64,000 nt of DNA, from the NCBI GenBank assembly GCA_012064415.1, contig SSNU01000208.1, forward strand, positions 835,725-899,724, in the 5' to 3' direction. The notes under the pieces were generated by a model, which worked only from the letters and a program-made list of their open reading frames with translations, had not been told where the DNA came from and did no database searches. Each line of letters opens with the position of its first letter. Position 1 is the first letter of the stretch. This DNA comes from Gyrodactylus bullatarudis (lineage: Eukaryota; Platyhelminthes; Monogenea; Gyrodactylidea; Gyrodactylidae). The translations under genes were made by a program, and so were the position numbers. Positions 11,001 through 22,722 of this stretch are shown piece by piece.

Positions 11001-14000
11001 CTTCCTTTGTGGTATTTACGTCTCACAAGATGAGTTTCGTCGACTTGTACCTCTTTGGCAAATCCACCAACAACGAGATCTTGATTAAGGAATCTCTCGA
11101 CGAAGATGTCCCGAACAAAATTAGTCCAATCGATGGCAGTTGGAACAGATACCTTGACTATATCACATATCAAGTCTAGATTTGTTGCTGACTTTAAAAC
11201 CATATAAATTATGGTAAGGATCTGGACAATCGCCAACCTTGATCCAGAGAAGAATGTTCCTGTGATTAATTAATAAACAAAACCTACCAGTTCTAATACT
11301 AATAAATTTCCTGCACTTATTGCAGAAAAACTCGTACTGATCAACCGATTGAGATTTCTTATTAAGACTCATAATCTCTCCACACGTATGCTTGCGGTTC
11401 ATAGCAATCAATCCAAGTCTCTGACACAGTTGGATTGTTCCCAAGTGATCCTCGTGGCTAGACATCAAATTGACAATATTCAATTTTTCAACATTTTCGA
11501 AAGATATCTCACTGATGGGATAGTTGAAGATATTAAGTTCAGGCATAATGAAATTCGAATGTGAGAAATATTTATTGTCTTCTATTGAGTTAATTTAAAT
11601 AAAAAACAGCACTTCAGAATATATGTTTTGTTTACTCATGAAGTATTTTCAAAAATTTTGATAGTAAAGTCAATGACATGACGTAATCATTTATTGGAGT
11701 ATTAAATGTAACTTTATTGGTATTTGAGGAACGAATATACTTATTTTGGATTAAAACTGGCCTGTCTTCAAGTATTCAAATGAACATTGATCTTGATCCA
11801 AGAATTATTGCTGAACTAGTTCTAAAATGTTTGATGTAAATTCATGTTGTCAATAAATTAACTTATGTGAGTATTTAATGCTTTTTATTAAAAATATGAA
11901 TTAATTATATTATATTTTTATATTACATACCTACTTACAAGGGATATATTAACGGTCATGGGGTGTTAGGCTCATCTTTAGTTTAGCCATTAAAAATAAT
12001 TCGCCAGTTGACCAATTTCACCGGGAAATTCTATTAGTCAGACAGTATTTAGCATATTTTTTAAAGGATACACAATTTTTTAATCGAAAAAAAGTAAAAA
12101 CTGACAATCGACATTTCATAAAATATAATACATTGTGCATATATATTTAGAGAAAGATTTAAATTTTTTTATTCTGCATATTTTTCCAAAGTTAGGAATA
12201 TTTTAAAAAGAAATAGCTTATTTTTAACCGTCTCATTTCAGTTACCTAGTAAATCAAAATTTAGTGGGAAAAAACATAATACATAAAAGGCCTGTCTCCC
12301 ACTTCCTTATGTCATGTTATTCTTTGATTGAATATTTACTATTTAATCTAGGCTTGTGTGTGAGATCAAAATACTCTACAGTGTATAAAAGGAAATTTCA
12401 GCTGATAGATTTATTATCATTGAGAAAATAAAGAAAAGGCTCAAACTTCAATAAAATGTAATTAGAAGAATGGGATTATAAGAGAAGCACAGAAATATCT
12501 AGAGAGAATAAAGAAGATGAAGCTTCTCTATTTTAATTTGAACAAGAAACGAAATGAAAGGAGTTACATTGAACTTTGAAGAATAAAGAATTTCTATTTA
12601 TCTCCTCGGAGCAATTCAAAGAAATTTAATATCAAGTTTATGAAAATCTTTTCTTTTCCCTTTTCCCGTTGTAGTACATGAGAAGACATCTTGAAACGTA
12701 TATATTAGTTAATTTCGGCTAAAAATTCTGTTCCTTGTAAGCTTCATGTGCCAAATTAATATTTTTCACCACTCAAATTAGAAAATTTGTAACCTTACTA
12801 AAATAATTACAGGGAACTTCTTAAAAAAGTGTATATCAAGTCGATCTACTTTTTACTTGTATCTAATTTCAAGTTCAAATGTGTTGAAAACTTGAATATT
12901 TCATCTATATCTAGCTCTCAATTTCCAATTCATATCTATAAAAATAACGGAGTTCACTATTTCAGATCCAAAACCCAATTAATTAAACATCAGCTGTGTA
13001 ATTTCTATTCCAAAATATTGCCTTAGAGCAGATTTAATCGAAGTTGAAAACCAGAATCCGAAAAGATAATAGAGGTTAAGCTATGAGTTAGCATCAGTAA
13101 TAAGCTTTCTTTATGAATTATACATACTTTTGTAGCTTAGTGAATTTCCTTTCTAATGGAGGAGGGAAAAAAGTATTTTAACCTTTTCAGTGCCGATGAA
13201 CATATATGTCCATTTTCCAATTTTTTTGAACCTTCCTAACTCTACCAGTTTAAAGTGAAGTCCACAATGTGAACTTGCATTAGTAGTAACTTTCAGATAA
13301 AGGTCCAAAATCAGTTCGAAAAAATGTCTTTTCCAACCAGAATTTACAGACAGTATAGTATATATACCCTAGGAAAAATTTATTTCTTGAGACATAGACA
13401 AATTATATTATATCATTATTATTATTGTGACACCCAGATAAAATTACACACAGATCAGATGATTCCTGGTTAAAGGAATAATAATAATGAGAATGGTACT
13501 CGAAAATTATTCCTAGTAGAGAAGAGAGAAACGAGATTTACAGATTCGTATTACATGAGAAAAAGAGGACTCACGTTTAAAAGTTGTAAATGTTGCTGAG
13601 AGGTCTGAAGAGCTGTTCGTTTTCAGAGCATTGAAGACCATGTAGCATTTCTTGTCACCTACTTGCACGCCAGTACATGATTTATTGAAAGGCACTGTCA
13701 ACTTTGCGTCGTCAACCTTAACGTGGAGAAATTCAAGGGAATTCTTCAAGCAAACTTCACAACATTCATCAAAGGTGGCCTCCCCTATATAACCAGATTC
13801 ATTGAGCTCAGCTTCTACCTTTTTAAATGTTCTCGTTGGGTCGACTGTCGAATGAGAGAAGACATAAAAATTTTATTAACCAGCCAAGAGATTGTAAAGA
13901 CTCACAATAATAAGAATCGAATCCTGGGACAATATCCATACTTGATGTCTCACCAACAACTAGGAAACAATTAAAAGTGTTGGAATCATAGTTGAAGTAA

Positions 14001-17000
14001 CGACTATCTACATGCTGTCTATTGTAAAAGAATGCATCGATACATTTCTTGAGGGAGAATCGACCGAGGTTGATCATGTTCCCTGAGGTCTTGATATTCG
14101 GGAACTTTTGCACGCTCAAACTCTCATAGGATATTGGTTTAATATCGTTGATTTCGGATAGAGCAATCATTGCATCAGTGGTAATTTGATTCCAAGTAGA
14201 GGTTGCATTGAATTTCGCCTGAGAGAAAATGAAAATATAAATTAATTTTATGAGGATCTGGGCTTAGCTCTTGGATAACATACTGTTGTATTGGTTTCAA
14301 CTAGCTTTACATCAAATGACCAGCCATACTGTTTAATTTGTGATTCAATCTTCTTCCTAATGTCATCATTCTGTTCGATTCCTCCCATAGTAAGGCCTGA
14401 AAATAGGAAAAGTTTTAATTTATTCTGATTGACCGGTTATCATATCATAATACAAAATTAGCATTCAACTTGTAATTGAATAATATCCTCAAATAAGTTG
14501 ATTGTCAATATAAATTAATACCTGCTGATAAAACAGGTGAGTGTTGAGGAAAGAAAGAACCTTAAAAGAAGGACACTCCACTGAAGAATATGAAAATTGA
14601 TCAAATTATGCTTACGATATGCAAATAAACCTGCTGGATCAGGTTTAACTACACTCTTTTTCAAATATTTCATGTAAAGTAGACAGTTATCCTTAGGTTC
14701 TCCTTTAAAATAAACTGAAAGGCATCCGATTCTATTGCACTCTTCATAACATGCCTTGATTGATAGAGCTGTAGCTGTCTTGAATGCAGGTTCCGTTGTG
14801 TTCATACGAAGCTCTTGGAAGAGGTCTAGAATTTAAAATTTAGATAATTATTCGAATAATAATAACAGTCTATTTAATCAATTAAATGAGATGGTAGATA
14901 GATATATGCATTTACATATCTTTGTGAGGAATGTATATATTTTTCATTGATCTAGTAAACAAGATTTGTTTTCTTTGAGGAGGAAATGAGAAATTCTTAC
15001 GATTGAAAAAGTCTGGCCTGACAATTTTTGCATAGAAGCTGATTGTGTTGTAATTAATTTCCACTCTTCTAGCCATAACTCGGTTAACGGGGAATGCAGC
15101 CTTGAATTCCTCGTCGAAGGCATCTGATATTTCATGTCTCAAGTTGAGTACTTCCCTCAGACTCGGGACAATAGCAGATTCAGCTAAATAGTTGAGATTG
15201 AATTATAAGGATAGGAATTTATGAAAGATCATCGAGGTTACTTGAAAACTGGAGAATTATTTCGGTATCAGAATTGTTCATCATCATGGCAACACCAAGA
15301 TCCATGTACTCAAAGTGGTCTTGACGCAAATTTGCTGGTCCATATAAACGGAAATGATTCATTATATAATTGGGCTGTAGAAGGAATCATTATTATGTTT
15401 CAGCATATAACATGGCAAGAATACCCCCAATAAACTGTAGTCAATAGAGGGTGAAAGCAATTTGATTATGTGATAAAAACTTGTCTCAGTAAATTAATAC
15501 AAGCAGCTTAATTGTATTAGAGAGAATAAAAGATGGGCATGAGTTTGTTTCTTTCTTACTACTAATGAGTTTTCCATCCGACTTTCTAATTAGGAATTAG
15601 CATGATTCTATTACTCCTCACAAAATTCGAGGTAATAAATATTCGAGGTGTTTTATGTGTCCTCTGAGAATTCTATGTAGATTCTTGAATAATTCAAAAT
15701 GCTTAGACATCGACTTGAATAGATTGAAATTGATAAATATTATGAATAGCGAAGAATTTATTTTAATTCAGATCCTTTTCTAAAGCCACTATCCGCCACT
15801 ATCCTCATGAGTGTACGAGTCTCTTGTAATCTGAACCCTCTTTAGTTTTATCTAAGAACCTGTCGATCCAGAAAAGTGATTCAAAATTAAATGAAACTTA
15901 TACAATTATAAGTCTGGAAAAGATGCTTTAGTATCCCAATTACATATATATATCTAATACTCCACTAGAGATTTCATAATGGATCAAAACAATTTCTCTA
16001 TTAATATTGATTTCGACTTACTTTTTGAAAGATTAGGACTTCTGTAATCTCGCCTTCCTGAAAAATTTAAAATACAAAATAATGAATAAACACACTGTTA
16101 TATTATATTATACAGTATTAATTTAATTTTTACTTTTTTAACCATGTAATTGTGGATGTACTCCTCATTCATTGCTGTCATTCGAGTGACACCATTTTTC
16201 TAAAAAGGAGATGTTGCATATAATAAATTTAAAGAATTGAGTTATCCGGGAGAAGATAAACTCACCCTCATGAACTTGTATCCAGGTATAGTATGACCCA
16301 ATTGATTAAAGACCAATTTTGGCTTGTAGTACTCAGAATCACATTCGATAAACAGTTTTTCCATGAAACTCAAGGGACTAACCAATAAATTTCCAGTTGA
16401 TTTATCATTTTCAACTAATATTCCTAGGGAATATTATAAACTTTATAAACATATTAGAGAATCATAAATTAAATTTTTATAATATAATCAATTTGAGCCT
16501 TAGTCTTTTCAATTAAGAACGCTTTGAACTTATTTTAAGCCAACAACGTTTTAATCTCATTGATGTTGGTCCCATGAAGATGGATCTTGAAAATCTCTCT
16601 TTCAACTTACCAGTCTTGAAATTGATAAGTTTTGAATTCAACCATGCCAGGCTCTCGTTCACAGAGAAACGAACCTAAATGATCGACGAGTAAATGAATT
16701 TTCAAATAAAATCTTGGTGAGAATTACCTCTGAAATGAATTCGTGATCCTTGAGTGTTTGATAAATAACGCCAGAGAATTCATGAGGAAATTCCAATTCA
16801 GTAGCAGTGGGTGTTCCAAGCTCAGGGCAAAAGTGTTCATAATCTGGCTGTAATAAAAAGATTCGTTTTAATCAGTTAAAACATCTAAAATACACCTATC
16901 CTTTTGATGTTGAATAATCAAGTTAATCAGGAAATTATTTATATAAAAAATAATTCGATGATTAAGCTTACTTCGAAAAAATCTTCGACATCTTTAAATT

Positions 17001-17594
17001 CTCTGAAGGAAGTCGCTGAGAGTTTGAAAGTGGTATTTTCACCAAGATAATTTAGGTTAGTTTCAAAGTAACATGGTTGGAAATCATCTGTTATAGAAAG
17101 TTTAGCTAATGTAACTCTTACGATTGCAATAGTGATGGAGTTTATCAATAGACTGGAAACATGTACACTCTAGACCTTGATGAAGTATGGGTGGACTTTC
17201 AACAGTAAGAGAAGCCTCGACTTGCTTATAAAAGTCGAGCATATTAAAATTCTGCTTCTCCTCGGTGCAGTCAGGTTTGCCTTTTACCATTTTAAAGATT
17301 TTTTTGGCCTTTTTAATGATGATTTCAGTTTCGTCATCAATTTGCTTCTTGGAGTATTGGTCTTCGATATCATTTTGGAATTCATCATAGGCATATATGA
17401 CATTTGATTCGGAGCCTTTTTCAATAGTTAATTGTCCAGTCAACCGATAGGTAAATCTCCCTTTTATAAAGAAGAAACAAAATTAGGATATTTTCATCAT
17501 GATTCATTAATATTAGAGAGTTGACAATCTTCTTACATGAAAAACATGAAATGAAAAGAAGAAATAAGACAAGGCACCCCTTAATCTGGATCAT
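5056..17594 (-). CDS. Type I membrane protein with PAN/apple-like modules
   Basis: I assembled 17 exons by splice motifs and phase: 17537-17594, 17122-17460, 16972-17087, 16728-16847, 16611-16674, 16266-16423, 16134-16199, 16022-16057, 15242-15374, 15001-15183, 14616-14825, 14284-14396, 13906-14218, 13575-13844, 9313-9570, 8884-8958 and 5056-5144 (2601 nt, 866 aa). All phases agree. Exon 1 is a signal peptide (GCLVLFLLFISCFS). The last exon is a transmembrane helix rich in G, V and L followed by a six-residue basic tail. Between them lie Cys-rich modules. Exons 14616-14825 (ACYEECNRIGCLSVYF) and 13575-13844 (FDECCEVCLKN) resemble PAN/apple domains, and exon 9313-9570 may be a third. Exon 15001-15183 looks SEA-like. 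Several modules sit on phase 1-1 exons. NxT/S sites occur. Role unknown; probably surface adhesion or recognition. A Merlin element occupies the intron at 9571-13574. Confidence 0.72.
5145..8883 (-). other. Long penultimate intron of the membrane-protein gene
   Basis: This 3.7-kb intron contains a degenerate foldback repeat at about 5510-6190. I see no exon-like conserved frame in it. Short frames at 6839-7414 and 7540-7722 look like chance. Confidence 0.5.
5510..6190. repeat. Degenerate foldback MITE copy
   Basis: The right end carries gattcttaactccatatc, the inverted form of the family end tatgaagttgggaatc seen near 34.3 and 54.9 kb. The left end keeps tttttacaaaaatatc followed by ttttttcatta. 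The two ends are inverted relative to each other but diverged. Boundaries are approximate. Confidence 0.45.
9952..9959. repeat. Target-site duplication, left
   Basis: ATTAAAAA directly abuts the left terminal repeat of the Merlin element and is matched exactly at 11989-11996. Confidence 0.9.
9960..10362. repeat. Merlin left terminal inverted repeat
   Basis: A 403-bp arm, the reverse complement of 11586-11988. Homology stops at actca, after which the two sides differ. Confidence 0.93.
10586..11546 (-). CDS. Merlin transposase (DDE, IS1016-like)
   Basis: Two exons, 11288-11546 and 10586-11259, joined across a 28-bp intron (gtaggt...cacag), give 310 aa. The join restores the family segment SIRTGTFFSGSRL, which is broken if the intron is read through. 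The N-terminal part carries a zinc-binding arrangement (HTCG, then CNKCRKF). The catalytic core shows VQVDETHL (first Asp), IVSDEWKGY (second Asp) and HTNRIEAIWGAFKR (acidic third residue region). There are no internal stops or frameshifts. It cuts and pastes the element by binding the terminal repeats. The host-sized micro-intron shows the element is adapted to this genome's splicing. Confidence 0.92.
11586..11988. repeat. Merlin right terminal inverted repeat
   Basis: A 403-bp arm, the reverse complement of 9960-10362, ending GTTTAGCC. Confidence 0.93.
11989..11996. repeat. Target-site duplication, right
   Basis: ATTAAAAA, identical to 9952-9959. Confidence 0.9.
13085..13180 (+). repeat. 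Dispersed repeat A, copy 1
   Basis: Contains ttgtagcttagtgaatttc followed by ctttctaatggagg, recurring with small changes near 32.7, 41.5 and 57.5 kb. The family segment is about 100 bp. No coding content. Confidence 0.55.
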
Positions 17595-17782
17595 GATTAA
17601 TTTCCACATTGAAATGATCAAAAAGCTATTTTATGTCTCTGAAAGGATCAAAGTTTAAACATGAGAACATACAAGAAAGAATGTGGATGTAGAACCATAA
17701 AATATATTGAAACTTTGAACCTTTCTATCTTTTTACACACATAGACATAAATGATGATGAAATAAAATTTTATAAATCCAAG

Positions 17783-17788
17783 TTTATT
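17783..17788 (-). terminator. Poly(A) signal of the ZCWPW-like gene
   Basis: TTTATT on the plus strand is AATAAA on the minus strand, about 36 nt past the stop. Another minus-strand acceptor (cctttcag) follows near 17641-17648, before the next gene's ATG at 17594. Confidence 0.55.
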
Positions 17789-17823
17789 GTTGATGAAACG
17801 AATGAAATGAAAAAGTTTAACCC

Positions 17824-20322
17824 TTAAAGATAACTGTCAAACGGTATTTCGTCTATGGTATTTTTCAAATATTCAGCATTATTGATTTTTTCGTTGGAGA
17901 GACTTTCGAAATATTCCTCTAAAGATTCTCTTTCATTCCTTATAGACTTTGATGGGGTAGATTGAGTGTTGTTCATTAGAAGCTCCTCGTGAAATGAGCC
18001 AGATTCATTGGATATCTCTTCACTACTCATACAGTTTGAGTTATGATGCTCATTTCTTTTTTCTCTTCTTGTTGCATATTCAGAGTCTACAACATAGCCT
18101 TGCAAGGGGATTCTTTTGGGAAATAGATTTATTATTCTCATAGTGTGTGGATAACCAAATTGAAATATTCTTTCCTAGAATTAAAAAAAATCAAAACTAT
18201 ACTTTATTGCGTCTTGTTTCTCAACTTTACAAGGAACAAACTAGAATCAAGAACAAGATGACTAACAGTTAATGATAACTTTGCTGCATCCAGAGCTAAT
18301 CTATAGGTTTTTTCCAGGGCTTTATTTGACTTTGAGAAAAAAATTTTCTTCAAATAAAAATATTTTTTTTAGATTATTGGCTAGTCAACAACACTTACAA
18401 ATTGTTTGATATGATTTTCTTTGAATTTTTTCACAAATTTCTTGTCAACAAGTTGAAAGGTGGGCGATTTCTCATCCAAAAAAGTGATCAGATACGAATG
18501 GACTTTTCTATCATTCGAATAGGTACAAAAGTTTCCTTCAACGTCAACATCGATAATTGCAGGCCAATAAGGAAAACCTAGAATGGGTTAGTTATTGAGT
18601 GTAATCAAGAGGGTCAAAAGAAAAATTGGCTCACTATTCATCTTAGCAAGGACAAGGGAGCCTGGCGGCATAGAATCATAAACACATTCATAAGGATCAG
18701 CATGATCTTCTGGTTCCTCGCAGGGATTTTTTTCATAGTTTGGGCCCTTTTTACATTGCGGCATTCCACAAAACCAACCTCCAATCTCTTCATAAAAATC
18801 GACCAACTCAAGATCTTCATACTTCAAGAGCTTACGCCATTTAGAGCACTTTGAACATTGAACCCAGCCTTCGGCTATTCAAAAATAATTTCTTAAAACA
18901 GGGACTTTGATAAAGAAAATTTTAAAAAGCTCTTTCAGCTGAGTGAGAGGGATTTTTTGCCTGACTTGATTTTTCAGTAAATGTTCGCATATACGGAAAT
19001 TCTCTTTTTTACAAATTAGTAGTCTTGTTAGTAATCCTAGTGTAGAAGAAAAAATAACCAAAATGTGTATAGTAAGGTTATTTTCATTTTTCTCGAATTT
19101 TCATTTGAATATGATAAAAGACTAATAATATTTTCGATTTATCTTTTGCTACTAGCAGTTTAATCGTTATTTTCCCCACAAAAACATAAATGATATATGA
19201 AATTTTTCTCTAATAATTTTATCATTCCGGATATTTTCTATTTTCCTCTGGGTAATATATGTAAAGTCAAACTTGCTAACGAAAATCTAAACGTACGTTT
19301 CTTATCAAAGATCTCATATCCATGTTCATTATTTTGAATTGATTTATTCTGATTAATATTGATTTCAGCTCTCTCCAAAGCATCATTATCGACTATTTCT
19401 CGATCCAGGTTGATAATCTTTTTAAGCCAAAATTGTTACGTAGGAAAAAACTCATTTAATGAAGCACTTACCCTTATATTAGGATCATTCAGCTCATTGG
19501 AAGGATTTTTTTTCTTTCTCCCTCGTCTACTCTTCTTTTTTCCTAATGAACTGGTCTCAGATTCACCATCTCTGGAATTAATTTTCCTCTTCCTATTAAC
19601 TGATTTAGGACTAGATTTGCCTGTATCCGAGTATTGGATTTCTTTCTCTCCCTCAAGCTCATGTGGAGGTGTTGAAATCCTCTCTAGTGTAAGGAGATTT
19701 TGTTCATTTTTCAGATCCTCGTTTAAAATATCCATTTTTTCAACTTTATTCGGCTCCAAATATTTACACTATAAATTTATTACACACATTTGTAACAAAC
19801 CTCAGTAGTAATAAAAGACTCCTTATCGGATTGTTCAATTTCTGGATGCTACAGTAAAATCAGATTGAAAAAAAAACAAACCTCAGTGTGTTCAGAATTT
19901 TCTTCAGCTAATATTATATCATCCATAGATGGCTAAAGGGGTAATTTAGAACAAAAAGACAAACTTCTTTAATAATTTCGTCTTCAGTTGAAGAGATTTT
20001 TGAGCTGTTTAACGATTCCTCGAGATTCAAAGCTGTCTCAAAATCAGTCTAAAGTAATTTAAATAAATTATGAAACCTTTAATTCTTCTGTATTTTTTTC
20101 AGCCAATTTCGTATTTTCCGTCGAGTTTTCACGCTAAAGATTGAAATAATTTATTCTCAAACTAACTTTAATGCAATTTAAAGAAACATCTTCAATCTTG
20201 CAAAGAGAATTTTCATGATCTATCGAGTTCTCCAAACAAACCTTTGATTTCTCAGATGCTTCTGAATTTTGAGTGCTCTCAATAATTTTGTTTATAGATT
20301 TTTTGGGTCTCTTTAAAAGCAT
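17824..20322 (-). CDS. ZCWPW1/2-like histone-methyl reader (CW + PWWP)
   Basis: Eleven exons: 20167-20322, 20077-20133, 19965-20048, 19882-19932, 19801-19848, 19472-19768, 19297-19417, 18635-18874, 18399-18577, 18267-18329 and 17824-18174 (1647 nt, 548 aa; human ZCWPW1 is about 648). The N-terminal half is acidic, Ser/Glu-rich and probably disordered, with a basic GKKKSRRGRKKKN patch that may be an NLS. A CW zinc finger follows (WVQCSKCSKWRKL ... WFCG ... NPCEEPED). Then comes PWWP, starting PPGSLVLAKM and continuing SFPYWPAI across an intron. CW and PWWP modules read H3K4me3 and H3K36me3. Vertebrate ZCWPW1 works with PRDM9 in meiotic repair. Five of the first six introns are 28-33 bp and phase 0. 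Confidence 0.87.
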
Positions 20323-20416
20323 GATTGGTTCTAGAATAATAAAAAAACAGCATGTGTAAAAGCAAAAAAATAACGAGCAGAATAATAAAAGAATAAATTA
20401 TTTAATAATGGAATAT

Positions 20417-20422
20417 TTTATT
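20417..20422 (-). terminator. Poly(A) signal of PRPF3
   Basis: TTTATT on the plus strand is AATAAA in gene sense, about 45 nt past the stop. The ZCWPW-like gene's 5' acceptor (ttattctag, 10 nt before its ATG) lies only about 80 nt further on. Confidence 0.55.
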
Positions 20423-20466
20423 TGACACATTTCAAAATCATTTATAACATAGATTCTATATATACA

Positions 20467-22722
20467 TTAGGGAATATCTTCATTATCTGCTTGAGTTTGC
20501 ATTAGAGAAGATGAATATGCGGAATCCCAATAATGTTCAACTTCTTTCTTTCGAAAGATTTCACGAGCAAATAACTCCGTTGGGCATACTTTAGCTTGGA
20601 CCTTTTCGAAAGCTCTCTCACTCACTGAACCCTGTAGAGTTAATTATTAAGAGAATATTTAAATTAATAATCTCGGGTTAAACTTACTTCCCAGATAAGT
20701 GAGCAGTTGTCTTGGTCTTCTTTTTTCTCTTCGGTGTCTTTGTTGGGACGATTGTGTCGATCGGTTTGATCCCATTTAATTCTGTGGAGCATGAGACGTT
20801 TAAACTTGTATTGTTGCTTTCGACCACCTTCAACAACTACAACATTACAGTCTTTATGGAGAGCTATTATTCCGGTCATTTGAAGTTGATTTGCATTTGT
20901 TTCAACTTTGAAGCGATGGGAAGGATTATTCAAGTCTTTGACCCTGAACACACCAATGAGTAAATTATGAGTATTTATTTTGATTACATTCAAAGCAACA
21001 AGTATTAAAATTTTGATCCTTGAGGTGATTATTTATTTCCTCTTTGATGGGGTTGCTCTTGTAACATATGAGTCAACTATGTACTGGTAATTAATTAATG
21101 TATTGTATATTATCTATGGAAGGTCAACCAATCAGATATTATTAATTTCCTATTGTAATTTCAATATGTATATACAGTGGCATGTAAAGACTGACGAGTA
21201 TGCCTGAAATAAAGTACTTATTTCTCAAATTATCAGGCATCGCCTTTCTCTTAGATAAAATTTTGATAAAAACCCACTTGTATACAGCAACATAGACTCG
21301 AACAGAGGTATCTTCTTTGAGTTTTTTTATTTTTTTATAGCGTGCTTGTTCTTTCGTGAGTTTTCTTGAAGCATTGTTCATTTCATGATTTTTTCTTCGT
21401 TGATCCATTTGATGACGAACATAAGCTTCTACTTTACTTGGATCTTGGACAGCTGTAGTTCCAAGAACTCTCATTAAATTGGCAAGTTTCACCTTTGGCT
21501 CTGGAGGTGGTAAAAAGCCGAGTCTGATTTTTTCCTGTTCTTCTTTTTGTCTCTCTAGACGATTTTGTCTTCGCAATTTTTTTCTTTCCTTCTTTGTGAG
21601 TAGAAGGGGTATTTCAATCGGTTTGTTTACTTGAGTAGGTGGTTTTATTGTAATTGGATGTTCAATCAGTCTTGTTATCCATGCTTCATTTATCAAAGAA
21701 CTTATAGGTTTATCCTCAAGCTTGTCAATATCTGAATAGCTCTCTACGCCTTCTTTTAAAATACATTGATCCCACCATTCAATGTTTGGAACGCTATCGT
21801 TAATTTTAGTCTTTGGCTGAATTGTCGCCAATTTAGCAGCATCTGCTATTCCTGTCTGCTTGGCTGCCTGACTGACAGTTTCTTTGAGTTTCTCTAATTG
21901 CACTTTAATTCTGGCTTGTTGGCCCTGTTTGATAAATTTGCCAGGTTCATAGAATGACAAATGTTTCTTGGGTCGAGCGGATGATTTGATACTAAAATTT
22001 ATAATAAATGTGATAAAGAGAAAAACTATAACACTTACGATAATCTTGGATCAAAATAAATCGATGAATTATAAGTTGCTGATTTTTTATTTTGAATAGT
22101 GGTCTGTTTGATGACTTCTCGAAAGTGCTGACTTCTTTTAGCTCGAAGATTTGCTTTTAAAGTTGGCTTATATTGCATCAATTGGATTTCTTGGCCAGTT
22201 TCTTTATCGACTGTTCGACCTTGACTGTCTATCATAACGTTCCTGTATGAAATGAAGGCAAAATTATAAAATAATTTCAAGAGAATGATCATCCAAGACA
22301 GGATATGGCAGGTCAATGGTAGATTGAAAGAGATGTAGACCAAAATAAGAAACTAACTTTGGAGTGATTACTTCAGTCTTCTTTCTAAAAGTATTATGAG
22401 AGAATAAAGTTACATTTCTTTGATTTTCTCTAGAATTCCACTTTCGAGTTTAGCCTGAATTTTAGCTTTCAACTCTGCAGCACGCCTAGCTTTTTCAGAG
22501 ACTTCAGGGTTGGCAATCAGACCTTTTGCCTCTTGCTTAAATTCTCTCTGGCAAAGTAAAAATTAAACTTACGATTCCCATTTCACGTTTTCTCTGAGCA
22601 ATATTCTTATGAGCATCTTCGATGAGTTTCTGGATATTATTAGAAGACTGATCGTCACTTTAATATTAATAAAAATTAGATTACTTGTCAATTTGCATGG
22701 GACCTGGGTTAAAGGATGACAT
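20467..22722 (-). CDS. PRPF3: PRPF3, U4/U6 snRNP splicing factor
   Basis: PRPF3 holds U4/U6 together in the tri-snRNP. Eight exons: 22685-22722, 22573-22657, 22414-22547, 22358-22384 (a 27-bp micro-exon), 22039-22242, 21278-21991, 20688-20943 and 20467-20631 (1623 nt, 540 aa). All phases agree. Family landmarks: DSQGRTVDKETGQEIQL, PTLKANLRAKR, VPNIEWWDQCIL, LTKKERKKLRRQNRLERQ, PPPEPKVKLANLMRVLGTTA, NANQLQMTGIIALHKDCNVV and FKRLMLHRIKW, then the C-terminal LIWEG-SVSERAFEK. Human PRPF3 is 683 aa with an N-terminal PWI domain. None is present here, so the protein starts near the central region. Introns are 27, 25, 29, 115, 47, 334 and 56 bp. Confidence 0.95.

Larger units (their letters stand above)
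9960..11988 (-). mobile_element. Merlin DNA transposon, apparently intact
   Basis: A complete 2029-bp element. Its terminal inverted repeats begin GGCTAAACTAAAG. They run 9960-10362 and 11586-11988, 403 bp each, and appear identical when read base by base. It is flanked by an exact 8-bp duplication ATTAAAAA, the 8-9 bp size known for Merlin/IS1016-type elements. It encodes one spliced transposase on the minus strand. The right TIR ends 11 bases short of a stretch unrelated to the element. It lies within the 4-kb intron of the membrane-protein gene, in the same transcriptional orientation. Identical arms, an exact duplication and an open transposase indicate very recent insertion, possibly with ongoing activity. 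Confidence 0.93.

Noticed and set aside
11163..11546. Frameshift in the Merlin transposase between its two frames
   Set aside because: A 28-bp GT-AG intron restores conserved residues exactly, and tiny introns are normal in this genome.
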